Origin: Ruminococcus sp. YE71
Lineage (GTDB): Bacteria > Bacillota > Clostridia > Oscillospirales > Ruminococcaceae
Direction: 5' to 3'
NCBI RefSeq assembly: GCF_900119155.1
Contig: NZ_FPIR01000010.1
Coordinates: 25,672 to 89,671, forward strand
DNA: 64,000 bases
Below, piece by piece: positions 14,630 through 22,805 of this stretch; positions within the stretch are counted from its first letter, which is position 1; the number at the start of each line of letters is the position of its first letter. The position numbers were made by a program, and so were the translations under genes. The notes below the pieces were generated by a model, which saw nothing but the letters and a program-made list of their open reading frames with translations, did no database searches and was not told the origin of the DNA.

Positions 14630-15945
14630 GCAATTTCATCTCACATCCAAAATACACCTGCGCTCTCGGCGCACAGCAGACGGTGCTTGCCATAACCCGC
14701 GCTGTCCCGATAGTCCACTCGGGTCCGGGATGCGCCTTCAAGGTACACGGGCTTCTCGGACAGGGGCAGTCCTATGTGGGCGGCGGTTCGATCCCATGTA
14801 CCAACGCAGGAAGCAAGGAAGTCGTGTTCGGCGGCGTAAACAAGCTGGACGAACTGATACGCTCTTCCTTCAAGGTGCTTGACGGCGACCTGTTCGTGGT
14901 GCTGACGGGATGTACCTCGGACATCATCGGCGACGACATCGCAAGTGTTGCCGAAAGGTATCAGGAAGAGGGAAAGCCCGTGGTCTACGCCGAAACGGGC
15001 GGATTCAAGAGCAACAACTATTCGAGCCACAGCACGGTGGTCAACGCCATCATCGACCAGTACGTTGACAAGTACCGCGTCGGAGAGGGCGTGGAAAAGG
15101 GACTGGTGAACGTCTTTTCTTCCATCCCCGACCAGGACCCCTACTGGGAAGGCAACCTCGAAGAGCTCAAACGCATACTCGAAGGCATCGGGCTGAAGGT
15201 GAACATCCTGTTCGGTTCCCGTTCGGGCGGACTGGATGAATGGAAGACCATCCCAAACGCACAGCTAAACATCGTGGCTGACGCATGGACAGGGGTGAAG
15301 ATAGCAAAGCACCTCGAAAGAAAGTACGGCACGCCCTATCTGCACTTCCCCTACTTCCCCGTAGGCGGAGAACAGACGAGCGATTTCCTTCGCAGGGTAG
15401 CCGACGCTGTGGGCGCCGACAAGAAGCTCACCGAACAGTTCATCAAGAAAGAAGAGGAACGCTTCTACATCTACCTCGAACGAATGGCGGACTTCATCCT
15501 CGAATTCAAGTACAATATACCGAGGCGATTTTACTCGGTGCTGGATTCTTCCTACGCAGTCGGGATGTCGAAGTTCCTCGTGAACGAGCTCGGCATACTC
15601 CCCTCGGGAGTGTTCATCTCGGACAATACCCCCGAGAAGTTCCAAAAGCTCGTGACTGAAGAACTGAACAACATCTCCGAATACAGGAGCGTGACCCCCG
15701 TATTCGAGACCGACGGCGAGAAGATACTACTCGAAATAGACAAGGACGACCACAAGAACAGGTTCATCATACTCGGCTCCGCATGGGAGAGCCACTACGC
15801 AAAAGAACATGACGCAGACCTGCTCCTGCTGAACATCCCGCTGACCTACCGTCTGGTGCTCAACTGCACCTACATCGGCTACAACGGCGGTCTCAGAGTT
15901 ATCGAAGAGATATACAACGGCGTCCTTTCGACCTACAGGACCTGA
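14626..15945 (+). CDS. NifK-like nitrogenase component 1 beta homolog
   Basis: 439 residues, starting with the ATG that overlaps the NifD-like stop. C12 (KYTCALGA), C36 (HSGPGCAF) and C96 (LTGCTSDIIGDD) match the spacing of the three NifK P-cluster cysteines (about 24 and 60 residues apart), so an Fe-S cluster at the subunit interface is probable. The protein is shorter than true NifK (about 520) and lacks its N-terminal extension, as is common in nitrogenase-like proteins. It presumably forms an alpha2beta2 complex with the preceding protein and receives electrons from a NifH-like ATPase encoded elsewhere. The gene ends 25 bases before the ABC binding-protein gene, with no terminator between. 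Confidence 0.85.
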   Translation: MSNFISHPKYTCALGAQQTVLAITRAVPIVHSGPGCAFKVHGLLGQGQSYVGGGSIPCTNAGSKEVVFGGVNKLDELIRSSFKVLDGDLFVVLTGCTSDIIGDDIASVAERYQEEGKPVVYAETGGFKSNNYSSHSTVVNAIIDQYVDKYRVGEGVEKGLVNVFSSIPDQDPYWEGNLEELKRILEGIGLKVNILFGSRSGGLDEWKTIPNAQLNIVADAWTGVKIAKHLERKYGTPYLHFPYFPVGGEQTSDFLRRVADAVGADKKLTEQFIKKEEERFYIYLERMADFILEFKYNIPRRFYSVLDSSYAVGMSKFLVNELGILPSGVFISDNTPEKFQKLVTEELNNISEYRSVTPVFETDGEKILLEIDKDDHKNRFIILGSAWESHYAKEHDADLLLLNIPLTYRLVLNCTYIGYNGGLRVIEEIYNGVLSTYRT

Positions 15946-15970
15946 CAGTAAAAAAACAAGGAGAAAGAAT

Positions 15971-17590
15971 ATGAAAAAGATATTATCATCCGTCACCGCA
16001 CTTCTTCTGACAGCAGGTGCGCTCACGGGATGCAGCTCTACAGCAGCTTCGGACAAGACCGCAGGCGGAAACGGCGGTTCGGCAGAAAGTGAAGATACCA
16101 TAACCATCGCCGTCACCGACGAGCTGAGCGTCGTCGATCCGATACACGGCTACTCCGACCAGGCGGACGCCATCCTCATGCAGGTGGCGGAGGGACTCTT
16201 CGAGTTTGACAGCAACAATCAGGTACAGCCGTTCCTCGCAGAAAGCTACGAACATCCCGACCAGACCACCTACATCTACAAGATACGCGACGACGTGACA
16301 TTCTCCGACGGCAACAAGCTGACGGCTGACGACGTTGTGTTCTCGCTGGAAAGGCACAGAGACACCTCGAACCCCTCGGAGCTGGCATGGATGTTCGATA
16401 ACGTGGACACCATCGAAAAGACGGGCGACTACGAAGTTACCGTCAAGCTCAAGGCTCCCGATTCCATGTGGCAGAATTCCCTCTCCACATCGGCAGGACT
16501 TGTCATTGAGAAGGCGTACTTTGAGGAGCACGCCGAGGACTTCGGCACAGCGCAGGGCGGCATCATCGGAAGCGGTCCCTACGTTGTGAGCGAGTGGGAG
16601 CCGGGCGAGGAGATAGTCCTCACCGCAAACGAACAGTACTGGGACAAGGATCTGTCCCTCGACTTCAACAAGCTGGTCTACAAGAACATCCCCGACGAGT
16701 CGGTGACGAAGCTCTCGCTGGAGTCGGGTCAGGTGGACATCGCCTTCTCACTTTCTCCTGATTCGCTGAAGGAAGTCGAGAACTACGAGAACGTCAACAT
16801 CGACTCCGTTGATATGTTCCTCACCTACTTCGTATCCTTCAACACCACGAAGAAGCCCTTTGACGATGTGAACGTCAGAAAGGCTGTCGCTTACGCCATC
16901 GACAAGAAGTCGCTGGCAGAGGCGCTCTACAACAACAAGTTCGGTGTTTACGGAAAGTCGCTCCCCTTCGAGAGGACTATCGAGCCCGACACCCCCGAGT
17001 GGAACGCATTCTTCGACTCGCTGGATGAATACAGCTACGACCCTGAAAAGGCGAAGGAATATCTGGCGAAGTCCTCTGTCCCCAATGGTTTTGACGCCAC
17101 CCTCAGCTACGAGCTTTCCAGCGAGGGCGAGTCGGTGGTGCTTGCAATACAGCAGGATCTGGCTCAGATAGGCATCAACATCACCCTTGAGGGTCTCACC
17201 CACGCCGACCTGCTCACCCAGAGATACGGCGGTTCCGAGACCAGAACATATGAGCTTCTGTACACCGCATGGGGTTCGGACTATCCCGACCCTGTTGGAG
17301 CGATACAGCCCATGTTCGTCTCCACAAACAACGGAGCGGGCGGCTCAAACTGGTTTGAGTACAACAACCCCGAGTTCGACAAGCTGATGCAGCAGCAGTC
17401 GGCGGCTGAGGGCGAGGAGAGAGACGAGATCATCAAGAAGTCCCTCACCATCCTTTCGGACGAGATACCAGACGTGCCTGTTGTCAGCCCCTACAGAAAC
17501 ATCGCAGTCAACAAGAGACTCGATTACAAATTCTCAAACATGATGCTTTACAACGTTCACTTCAAGGACGTGAAAAAAGCCAAGAACTGA
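15971..17590 (+). CDS. ABC transporter substrate-binding lipoprotein, family 5 (oligopeptide/nickel type)
   Basis: 539 residues. A lipoprotein signal ends in the lipobox LTGC (Cys21), followed by a Ser/Gly-rich linker and the family 5 solute-binding fold (VVDPIHGYSDQADAIL, YKIRDDVTFSDGNKLTADDVVFSLERH). It is anchored outside the membrane and hands substrate to the permease pair encoded next. Family 5 proteins bind di- and oligopeptides, nickel chelates, or other small organic solutes; ligand cannot be predicted here. The ATG at 15971 follows AAGGAGAAAGA. Being in one operon with a nitrogenase-like reductase and MetY, it may bring in the reductase's substrate or a metal needed for its cofactor. 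Confidence 0.9.
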   Translation: MKKILSSVTALLLTAGALTGCSSTAASDKTAGGNGGSAESEDTITIAVTDELSVVDPIHGYSDQADAILMQVAEGLFEFDSNNQVQPFLAESYEHPDQTTYIYKIRDDVTFSDGNKLTADDVVFSLERHRDTSNPSELAWMFDNVDTIEKTGDYEVTVKLKAPDSMWQNSLSTSAGLVIEKAYFEEHAEDFGTAQGGIIGSGPYVVSEWEPGEEIVLTANEQYWDKDLSLDFNKLVYKNIPDESVTKLSLESGQVDIAFSLSPDSLKEVENYENVNIDSVDMFLTYFVSFNTTKKPFDDVNVRKAVAYAIDKKSLAEALYNNKFGVYGKSLPFERTIEPDTPEWNAFFDSLDEYSYDPEKAKEYLAKSSVPNGFDATLSYELSSEGESVVLAIQQDLAQIGINITLEGLTHADLLTQRYGGSETRTYELLYTAWGSDYPDPVGAIQPMFVSTNNGAGGSNWFEYNNPEFDKLMQQQSAAEGEERDEIIKKSLTILSDEIPDVPVVSPYRNIAVNKRLDYKFSNMMLYNVHFKDVKKAKN

Positions 17591-17617
17591 TACCAACGAA
17601 AAGAGCTGAAATTTATC

Positions 17618-18571
17618 ATGAGCAGATACATACTGAAAAAAGTACTCGGGCTGATACCCGTTATGCTGGCGGCCACCGTGTTCATCTTCCTGATGGTGAA
17701 GGCGTCGGGGATAAATCCCGTGCTCGCCACCCAGAGCGGCGGCAGGATGTCTGAGGAAGCCTATCAGAGCAGACTGGAAAAATACGACCTCGACAAATCG
17801 GTGCCCATGCAGTATGTATTCTGGCTGAAAAACATCTCGGCAGGCGACTTCGGCGAGAGCGTGAAGTACAAGACCACCGTCAGCAGTCTGATACTGAAAT
17901 ACGCCCCCGTAACGGTGGGGCTGGCGGTCCTGAGCTTTCTCATCTCGCAGCCGCTGGCGATACTGCTGGGCGTGTGGTCGGCGGTAAAGCGCGGCACGCT
18001 CATCGACAAGCTGATACTCACCGTAACGCTGCTGATGTTCGCGGTGCCCGTGTTCCTCATGAGCATACTGGTGATACTCGTGGTCAGCAAGAATTTCCCC
18101 GGGTATTCCTACACGGGCAGCTACGCGAACTTCGGCGAATACCTGCAAAGGCTGGCTCTGCCCGCGGCTGTGATGGCGGCGCATCAGGTGGCGCTCATCA
18201 CTAAGATAACCCGCAGCAGCATGATAGAACAGCTCAGCTCGGACTACGTGCCCGCGCTTCGGGCAAAGGGACTCGGCGAGGGAACGATAATTTTCAGACA
18301 CGCGCTGAAAAACGCAATCATCCCCGTAATAACCGTCTCGGGCATACAGTTCGGCGCGATGATAGTCGGATGTGTGCTGGTGGAGAACATCTTCTCATTC
18401 CCCGGGCTCGGAAAGCTCATCGTGCAGGGCGTGACCGTGGGCGACATATCGGTCGTTCAGGGAGTCTCACTGATAGTGATAGCAGTTTTTCTCGCAGCAG
18501 ATCTTATAACCAATATCCTCTACGCGGTCATCGACCCGAGGATAAAAGAACAGGAGGGTGCTTATGCATGA
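17618..18571 (+). CDS. ABC transporter permease, DppB/OppB type
   Basis: 317 residues with about six membrane helices. The first helix is at residues 9-30 (LGLIPVMLAATVFIFLMV), followed by the usual extracytoplasmic loop containing SGGRMSEEAYQ. The EAA-type loop is near ALRAKGLGEGTIIFRHALKN, which contacts the ATPases. It ends in VIDPRIKEQE, typical of DppB. It overlaps the next permease gene by a few bases, so the importer components are translationally coupled. Confidence 0.92.
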   Translation: MSRYILKKVLGLIPVMLAATVFIFLMVKASGINPVLATQSGGRMSEEAYQSRLEKYDLDKSVPMQYVFWLKNISAGDFGESVKYKTTVSSLILKYAPVTVGLAVLSFLISQPLAILLGVWSAVKRGTLIDKLILTVTLLMFAVPVFLMSILVILVVSKNFPGYSYTGSYANFGEYLQRLALPAAVMAAHQVALITKITRSSMIEQLSSDYVPALRAKGLGEGTIIFRHALKNAIIPVITVSGIQFGAMIVGCVLVENIFSFPGLGKLIVQGVTVGDISVVQGVSLIVIAVFLAADLITNILYAVIDPRIKEQEGAYA

Positions 18572-19493
18572 CATTATAAAAAAGAACAGAAAACTGTTCA
18601 CGCCCGTATTCGTCATTTCCGCCGTCATACTGGCGGTGATAGTGGCAGCCTCGGCAGCAGCGCCGCTGCTTGCACCCTATGAGCCCGAGCAGCTCGACCT
18701 TACACAGAAGCTCAGCGGCGTATCCTCAAGTCATCTTCTCGGCACCGACAAGGTGGGAAGAGACATACTTTCGAGAGTGCTTTTCGGCGGCAGGACAACC
18801 CTGCTGAGTGCGCTGGCAGTGGTGCTCATATCGGTGGTGACGGGCATACCCGCAGGGCTATTCATGGGCTACTACGGCGGAAAAGCCGACACTGTGATAA
18901 ACAACATCTGGAGCATCATCCTCGCCTGCCCGTCTATCCTGCTGGCGTTCGTTCTAATGAGCATCATCGGCAAGGGCATAACGGCAGGCATCATCGCTCT
19001 CGGTGTCATCTACATCCCGATGATATCAAGGCTGACCCGCTCGCTGACCATCATCGAAAAGAACAAGACCTACGTTGAGGCTTCACGAGTGCTGGGCTAC
19101 AGCAGCGCGAGGATACTGTTCCTACAGATCCTCCCCAACTGCGTCAGCACCATCATCGCAGAGCTGACCCTCGACCTTGCATACGCCATCCTCGACCTAG
19201 CGGGACTCAGCTTCCTCGGTCTGGGTGTCCAGCCGCCGCAGGCTGACTGGGGCTACATCCTCTCCGACGGACAGCAGTTCATCATGACCCACACCGTACA
19301 GGCACTCATCCCGGGCATACTCATCGTGGCGGCGGTGCTCGCGCTGAATCTCCTGAGCGGCGAGATAATGGCGTACATCGACCCGAACGTAAAGAACATC
19401 AGACCACTCAGACGCGGAAAAGACCTGCGTCACGGCTTCCACAGGCACCACTTCACACCTGTGTTCAAAAAGGCGGTGACATCACATGAGTGA
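18564..19493 (+). CDS. ABC transporter permease, DppC/OppC type
   Basis: 309 residues from ATG 18564, behind GGAGGG. The N-terminal helix (about 14-36) is followed by the characteristic LDLTQKLSGVSSSHLLGTDKVGRDILSRVLFGGRT segment of DppC/OppC proteins. Further helices and the coupling loop SRVLGYSSARILFLQILPN follow. It forms the heterodimeric membrane pore with the preceding protein. The C-terminus is longer and more basic than usual (RRGKDLRHGFHRHHF), which may reflect the coding overlap with the next gene. Confidence 0.92.
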   Translation: MHDIIKKNRKLFTPVFVISAVILAVIVAASAAAPLLAPYEPEQLDLTQKLSGVSSSHLLGTDKVGRDILSRVLFGGRTTLLSALAVVLISVVTGIPAGLFMGYYGGKADTVINNIWSIILACPSILLAFVLMSIIGKGITAGIIALGVIYIPMISRLTRSLTIIEKNKTYVEASRVLGYSSARILFLQILPNCVSTIIAELTLDLAYAILDLAGLSFLGLGVQPPQADWGYILSDGQQFIMTHTVQALIPGILIVAAVLALNLLSGEIMAYIDPNVKNIRPLRRGKDLRHGFHRHHFTPVFKKAVTSHE

Positions 19494-20460
19494 TGAGATC
19501 CTGAAGATACGCGGCCTGAACGTCGAGATGCTCACCGAGAACGGCATGGTGCAGCTCGTCCGCGGCGTGAGGATAGACCTTAAAGAAGGCGAGATACACG
19601 GCATCGTGGGCGAGAGCGGATGCGGAAAGACGGTCACGGCGAAATCGGTCATGAGACTTCACGACGAGAGGTACACCCGTTATTCGGGGAGCATCCGTTT
19701 CGGGGACACCGACATCCTCACCATCAAAGAGGGCGACATGAGAAAACTCCGCGGCAGTCAGATAGCCTACGTTTTCCAGAACCCGATGACTTCCTTCGAC
19801 AGCCTGTTCACCATCGGCGAGCAGATAGCCGAGGGCATCCGCGCCCACAGCAAGCTGCCGAAGAAGGAAGCGTACGCGAAGGCTGTGGAGCTCCTTGAAA
19901 GCGTCGGCGTCACCCCCGGTGAGAAACGCGCGGCACAGTATCCCCACGAATTCAGCGGCGGAATGTTACAGCGTGCCATGATAGCCATGTCGGTCTCCTG
20001 CGACCCGAAGGTGCTCATCGCCGACGAAGCGACCACCGCTCTCGACGTGACTATGCAGGCGAGAGTGCTGGAACTCCTGAAAAAGCTGAGGGACGAAAAA
20101 GGCCTGTCGATACTCTGCATCACCCACAATTTCGGTGTGGTGGCGGAGATATGCGATACGGTCACGGTGATGTACGCAGGCCATGTGGCTGAGAGCGGCA
20201 CCGTTTCGGAGATATTCCATTCGCCGAGACACCCCTACACCGAGGAGCTTATAAAGAACATCAAGTACGAACTCAACAGCGGCGATGAGGACGCAGATCC
20301 CGCACCTCAGCCGAAGTCGGGCGAAAAACACGGCGGATGTGCCTACGCCTACAAGTGCAAATACGCACAGGACATCTGCTTCCGCGAGAAGCCGCCGCTG
20401 AGATACGTCAGCGACGACCATTTCGCGGAATGTCATTTTACGGAAAGAAGGGGGGCTTGA
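19486..20460 (+). CDS. ABC transporter ATP-binding protein, DppD/OppD type
   Basis: 324 residues. Walker A GESGCGKT, Q-loop VFQNPMTSFDSLF, signature FSGGMLQR, Walker B VLIADEATTALD. The C-terminal oligopeptide/dipeptide extension carries cysteines (GCAYAYKCKYAQDIC), typical of OppD/DppD and in some members an Fe-S site. ATG 19486 overlaps the end of the permease gene. It energizes uptake together with the next ATPase. Confidence 0.93.
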   Translation: MSDEILKIRGLNVEMLTENGMVQLVRGVRIDLKEGEIHGIVGESGCGKTVTAKSVMRLHDERYTRYSGSIRFGDTDILTIKEGDMRKLRGSQIAYVFQNPMTSFDSLFTIGEQIAEGIRAHSKLPKKEAYAKAVELLESVGVTPGEKRAAQYPHEFSGGMLQRAMIAMSVSCDPKVLIADEATTALDVTMQARVLELLKKLRDEKGLSILCITHNFGVVAEICDTVTVMYAGHVAESGTVSEIFHSPRHPYTEELIKNIKYELNSGDEDADPAPQPKSGEKHGGCAYAYKCKYAQDICFREKPPLRYVSDDHFAECHFTERRGA

Positions 20461-20461
20461 A

Positions 20462-21406
20462 ATGGCTGTACTGACCGTAGAGGGGCTGACCCTCAGATTC
20501 AGAAAAAACTCGAAGAGCCGCGGAAAGCTCACCATCGTTGACGACGTCAGCTTCGAGGTCGAGGAGAATGAGATATTCGGCATCGTGGGCGAGAGCGGCA
20601 GCGGAAAGACCACTCTCAGCCGCGGCATCCTCTCGCTGATAAAGGACCGCAGCGGAAAAGTCACGGTAAACGGCAGGGACACGGAAAAGATGTCGGCGGC
20701 GGAGCTTTCTGAGAACATTCAGATGATCTTCCAGAACCCACAGGCGTCCTTCAATCCCCACTACACCATAAAGCATTCGCTGACCGAGACCGCGAAGGTA
20801 CACAAGCTGGCAAAGGATGAATACGAAAGCCGCGTGAGCGAGCTGATGGGCTACATGGGACTGACCGACAGCATGGCGGAAAGATACCCCCGCGACCTCA
20901 GCGGCGGTCAGCTGCAAAGGTTTGCCATCTGCCGTGCGCTGCTGATACGTCCGAAGATACTCATCGCGGACGAGGCGGTGTCGGCACTGGACGTTTCCAT
21001 CCAGAACGAGATACTGAAACTGCTGCTGCGGCTGAGAAAACAGCTGGGCATCACCATCATCTTCATCTCCCACGACCTGAACGTTGTGGAGAAGATATGC
21101 GACAGGGTCGCCGTGCTGTACCTCGGGAAGATAATGGAGCTCTCCCCTTCCCGTGCGCTGTTCGACAAGCCCCTGCACCCCTACACGAAGCTGCTGCTTG
21201 ATTCGAGGTCGAAGACCGACCCCGACGAGGTGCGAAAGACCGTTCACCGCGCCGAGGATATTCCGAGTATAATCGAAGTACCGACGGGATGCAGGTTCTC
21301 ATCACGATGCGCCGAATTCAGCAGCGGTATCTGCGATAAGGGCGCCTGCGGACTTGTCAGAGCCGACGGCGAACACTTCACCTCATGTCTGAGACACATT
21401 TCATAA
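20462..21406 (+). CDS. ABC transporter ATP-binding protein, DppF/OppF type
   Basis: 314 residues. Walker A GESGSGKT, Q-loop IFQNPQASFNPHY, signature LSGGQLQR, Walker B ILIADEAVSALD, and the C-terminal OppF-type cysteine segment GCRFSSRCAEFSSGIC. The start is one base after the stop of the preceding ATPase gene. It completes a five-part importer (binding protein, two permeases, two ATPases). Confidence 0.93.
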   Translation: MAVLTVEGLTLRFRKNSKSRGKLTIVDDVSFEVEENEIFGIVGESGSGKTTLSRGILSLIKDRSGKVTVNGRDTEKMSAAELSENIQMIFQNPQASFNPHYTIKHSLTETAKVHKLAKDEYESRVSELMGYMGLTDSMAERYPRDLSGGQLQRFAICRALLIRPKILIADEAVSALDVSIQNEILKLLLRLRKQLGITIIFISHDLNVVEKICDRVAVLYLGKIMELSPSRALFDKPLHPYTKLLLDSRSKTDPDEVRKTVHRAEDIPSIIEVPTGCRFSSRCAEFSSGICDKGACGLVRADGEHFTSCLRHIS

Positions 21407-21419
21407 AGGAGCAAGAGAA

Positions 21420-22712
21420 ATGGCTGATTTTGATACACTAAGGATAAGGGCAGGCTACGACCCTGCCGAGCATAACAACTCGGTGAACGTGCCGATATAC
21501 CAGACCGCCGCTTTCGAGCTGGGAAGTCTCGACAGAGCGGAATCCATCTGGGCGCTTGAATCGGACGACGCGATATACACAAGGGTCGGCAACCCGACTT
21601 CCGCAGTCCTCGAAGAACGGCTGAAAGCACTGGACGGCGCGTATTCGGCACTGGCGCTCTCCTCGGGCATGGCGGCTATCTCCTACACGATACTCGCACT
21701 GACAGAGGGCGGCGGGAACATCATCGCGAGCAATTCCATCTACGGCGGAAGCGAGGACGCGTTCTCGCACTTCTTCCCGAGATTCGGCTCGCACATAAAG
21801 TTCGTCGCCGACAGGAACGACCCTGCATCCTATGAAGCCGAGATAGACGACAAGACCCGCGGCATCTACATCGAAACTATCAGCAATCCTAACGCGGAGC
21901 TCTACGACATCGAGGCGCTTGCAGAGATAGCACACCGTCACGGAATACCGCTCATCGTGGACAACACGGTGGCGACCCCGTTCCTTCTCAACCCCATAAA
22001 GCACGGCGCGGACATCGTCATCTACTCGGCGACAAAAGCCCTCGGCGGTCACGGCAACGCCATCGCGGGTGCTGTGCTCGAAAGCGGAAATTTTGAGTAC
22101 AGCCGCGAAAAGTATCCGCAGTTCTACGAGCCCTCCTACAAGATAAAGGACCGCCTCGGGAACCGCCGTTCGGCATACGATGTTGACCCGAAAGGCCCCC
22201 TCGGCATCCATCTGAGGGCGTACTATCTGGAGTTCATCGGAGCGGCGCTTGGACCGTTTGAAGCCTACCTTGTGATACAGGGTCTTTCCACCATCTCGGA
22301 GCGCGTGGAAAAGCAGACACGCAACGCCGAAAAGATCGCCGCATTCCTCGAAACACGCAAAGAGGTCAGATTCGTGAAATACCCCACCGCATCGGACAGC
22401 CCCTACAAGGAGCTCGCCGCGAAGTACTTTCCGAAAGGCGCAGGCTATCTGCTGTCCTTCGGATTCGGGGGCACGGAGGAACAGCTGGACAGGTTCATCA
22501 GGCATCTGAAATACTTCTCCTACCATGTCAACATCGGCGACGTCCGCTCGCTCATCGTCAATTCGCCAAAGACCACCCACGCCGAGCTCGACGACGACCA
22601 CCGCAGAAAGGCAGGCATCGAGGATGATCTGGTGCGCATTTCCGCAGGTCTCGAAAACGCCGACGACCTCATAAACGACCTCCGCGAAGCCTTCGACGAA
22701 GTGTTCGCATGA
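21420..22712 (+). CDS. metY: O-acetylhomoserine (thiol)-lyase / sulfhydrylase
   Basis: 430 residues, full length for the Cys/Met metabolism PLP family and specifically like MetY. PLP Lys is in VIYSATKALGGHGNA (about residue 206). Other hallmarks: LSSGMAAISYTILAL, ETISNPNAELYDIEALAEIAH and VNIGDVRSLIVNSPKTTH. The enzyme joins O-acetylhomoserine to sulfide or methanethiol, giving homocysteine or methionine. It follows the importer genes by 13 bases with an AAAGGAG site and ends the operon before a bidirectional terminator. Its position after a nitrogenase-like reductase suggests it captures methanethiol or sulfide released by that reductase. Confidence 0.92.
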   Translation: MADFDTLRIRAGYDPAEHNNSVNVPIYQTAAFELGSLDRAESIWALESDDAIYTRVGNPTSAVLEERLKALDGAYSALALSSGMAAISYTILALTEGGGNIIASNSIYGGSEDAFSHFFPRFGSHIKFVADRNDPASYEAEIDDKTRGIYIETISNPNAELYDIEALAEIAHRHGIPLIVDNTVATPFLLNPIKHGADIVIYSATKALGGHGNAIAGAVLESGNFEYSREKYPQFYEPSYKIKDRLGNRRSAYDVDPKGPLGIHLRAYYLEFIGAALGPFEAYLVIQGLSTISERVEKQTRNAEKIAAFLETRKEVRFVKYPTASDSPYKELAAKYFPKGAGYLLSFGFGGTEEQLDRFIRHLKYFSYHVNIGDVRSLIVNSPKTTHAELDDDHRRKAGIEDDLVRISAGLENADDLINDLREAFDEVFA

Positions 22713-22753
22713 GGGACAGATAACCGAACTCTACGTGATCGTTACCTATATAC

Positions 22754-22792
22754 AAAGCACGTCTTTCTTCAAGAGAAAGGCGTGCTTTTGTG
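22754..22792. terminator. Bidirectional terminator between metY and arsA
   Basis: AAAGCACG (22754-22761) pairs with CGTGCTTT (22781-22788), with an inner CTTTCT/AGAAAG stem. T-rich on the plus side and A-rich before it, so it can serve both convergent operons. Confidence 0.8.
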
Positions 22793-22805
22793 CGTATCGG
22801 TATTT

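Noticed and set aside
13133-15945. True molybdenum nitrogenase for nitrogen fixation
   Set aside because: The cofactor His is replaced by Phe, the NifK-like subunit is short, and nifH, nifB, nifE, nifN are absent; linkage to MetY and an importer points elsewhere.
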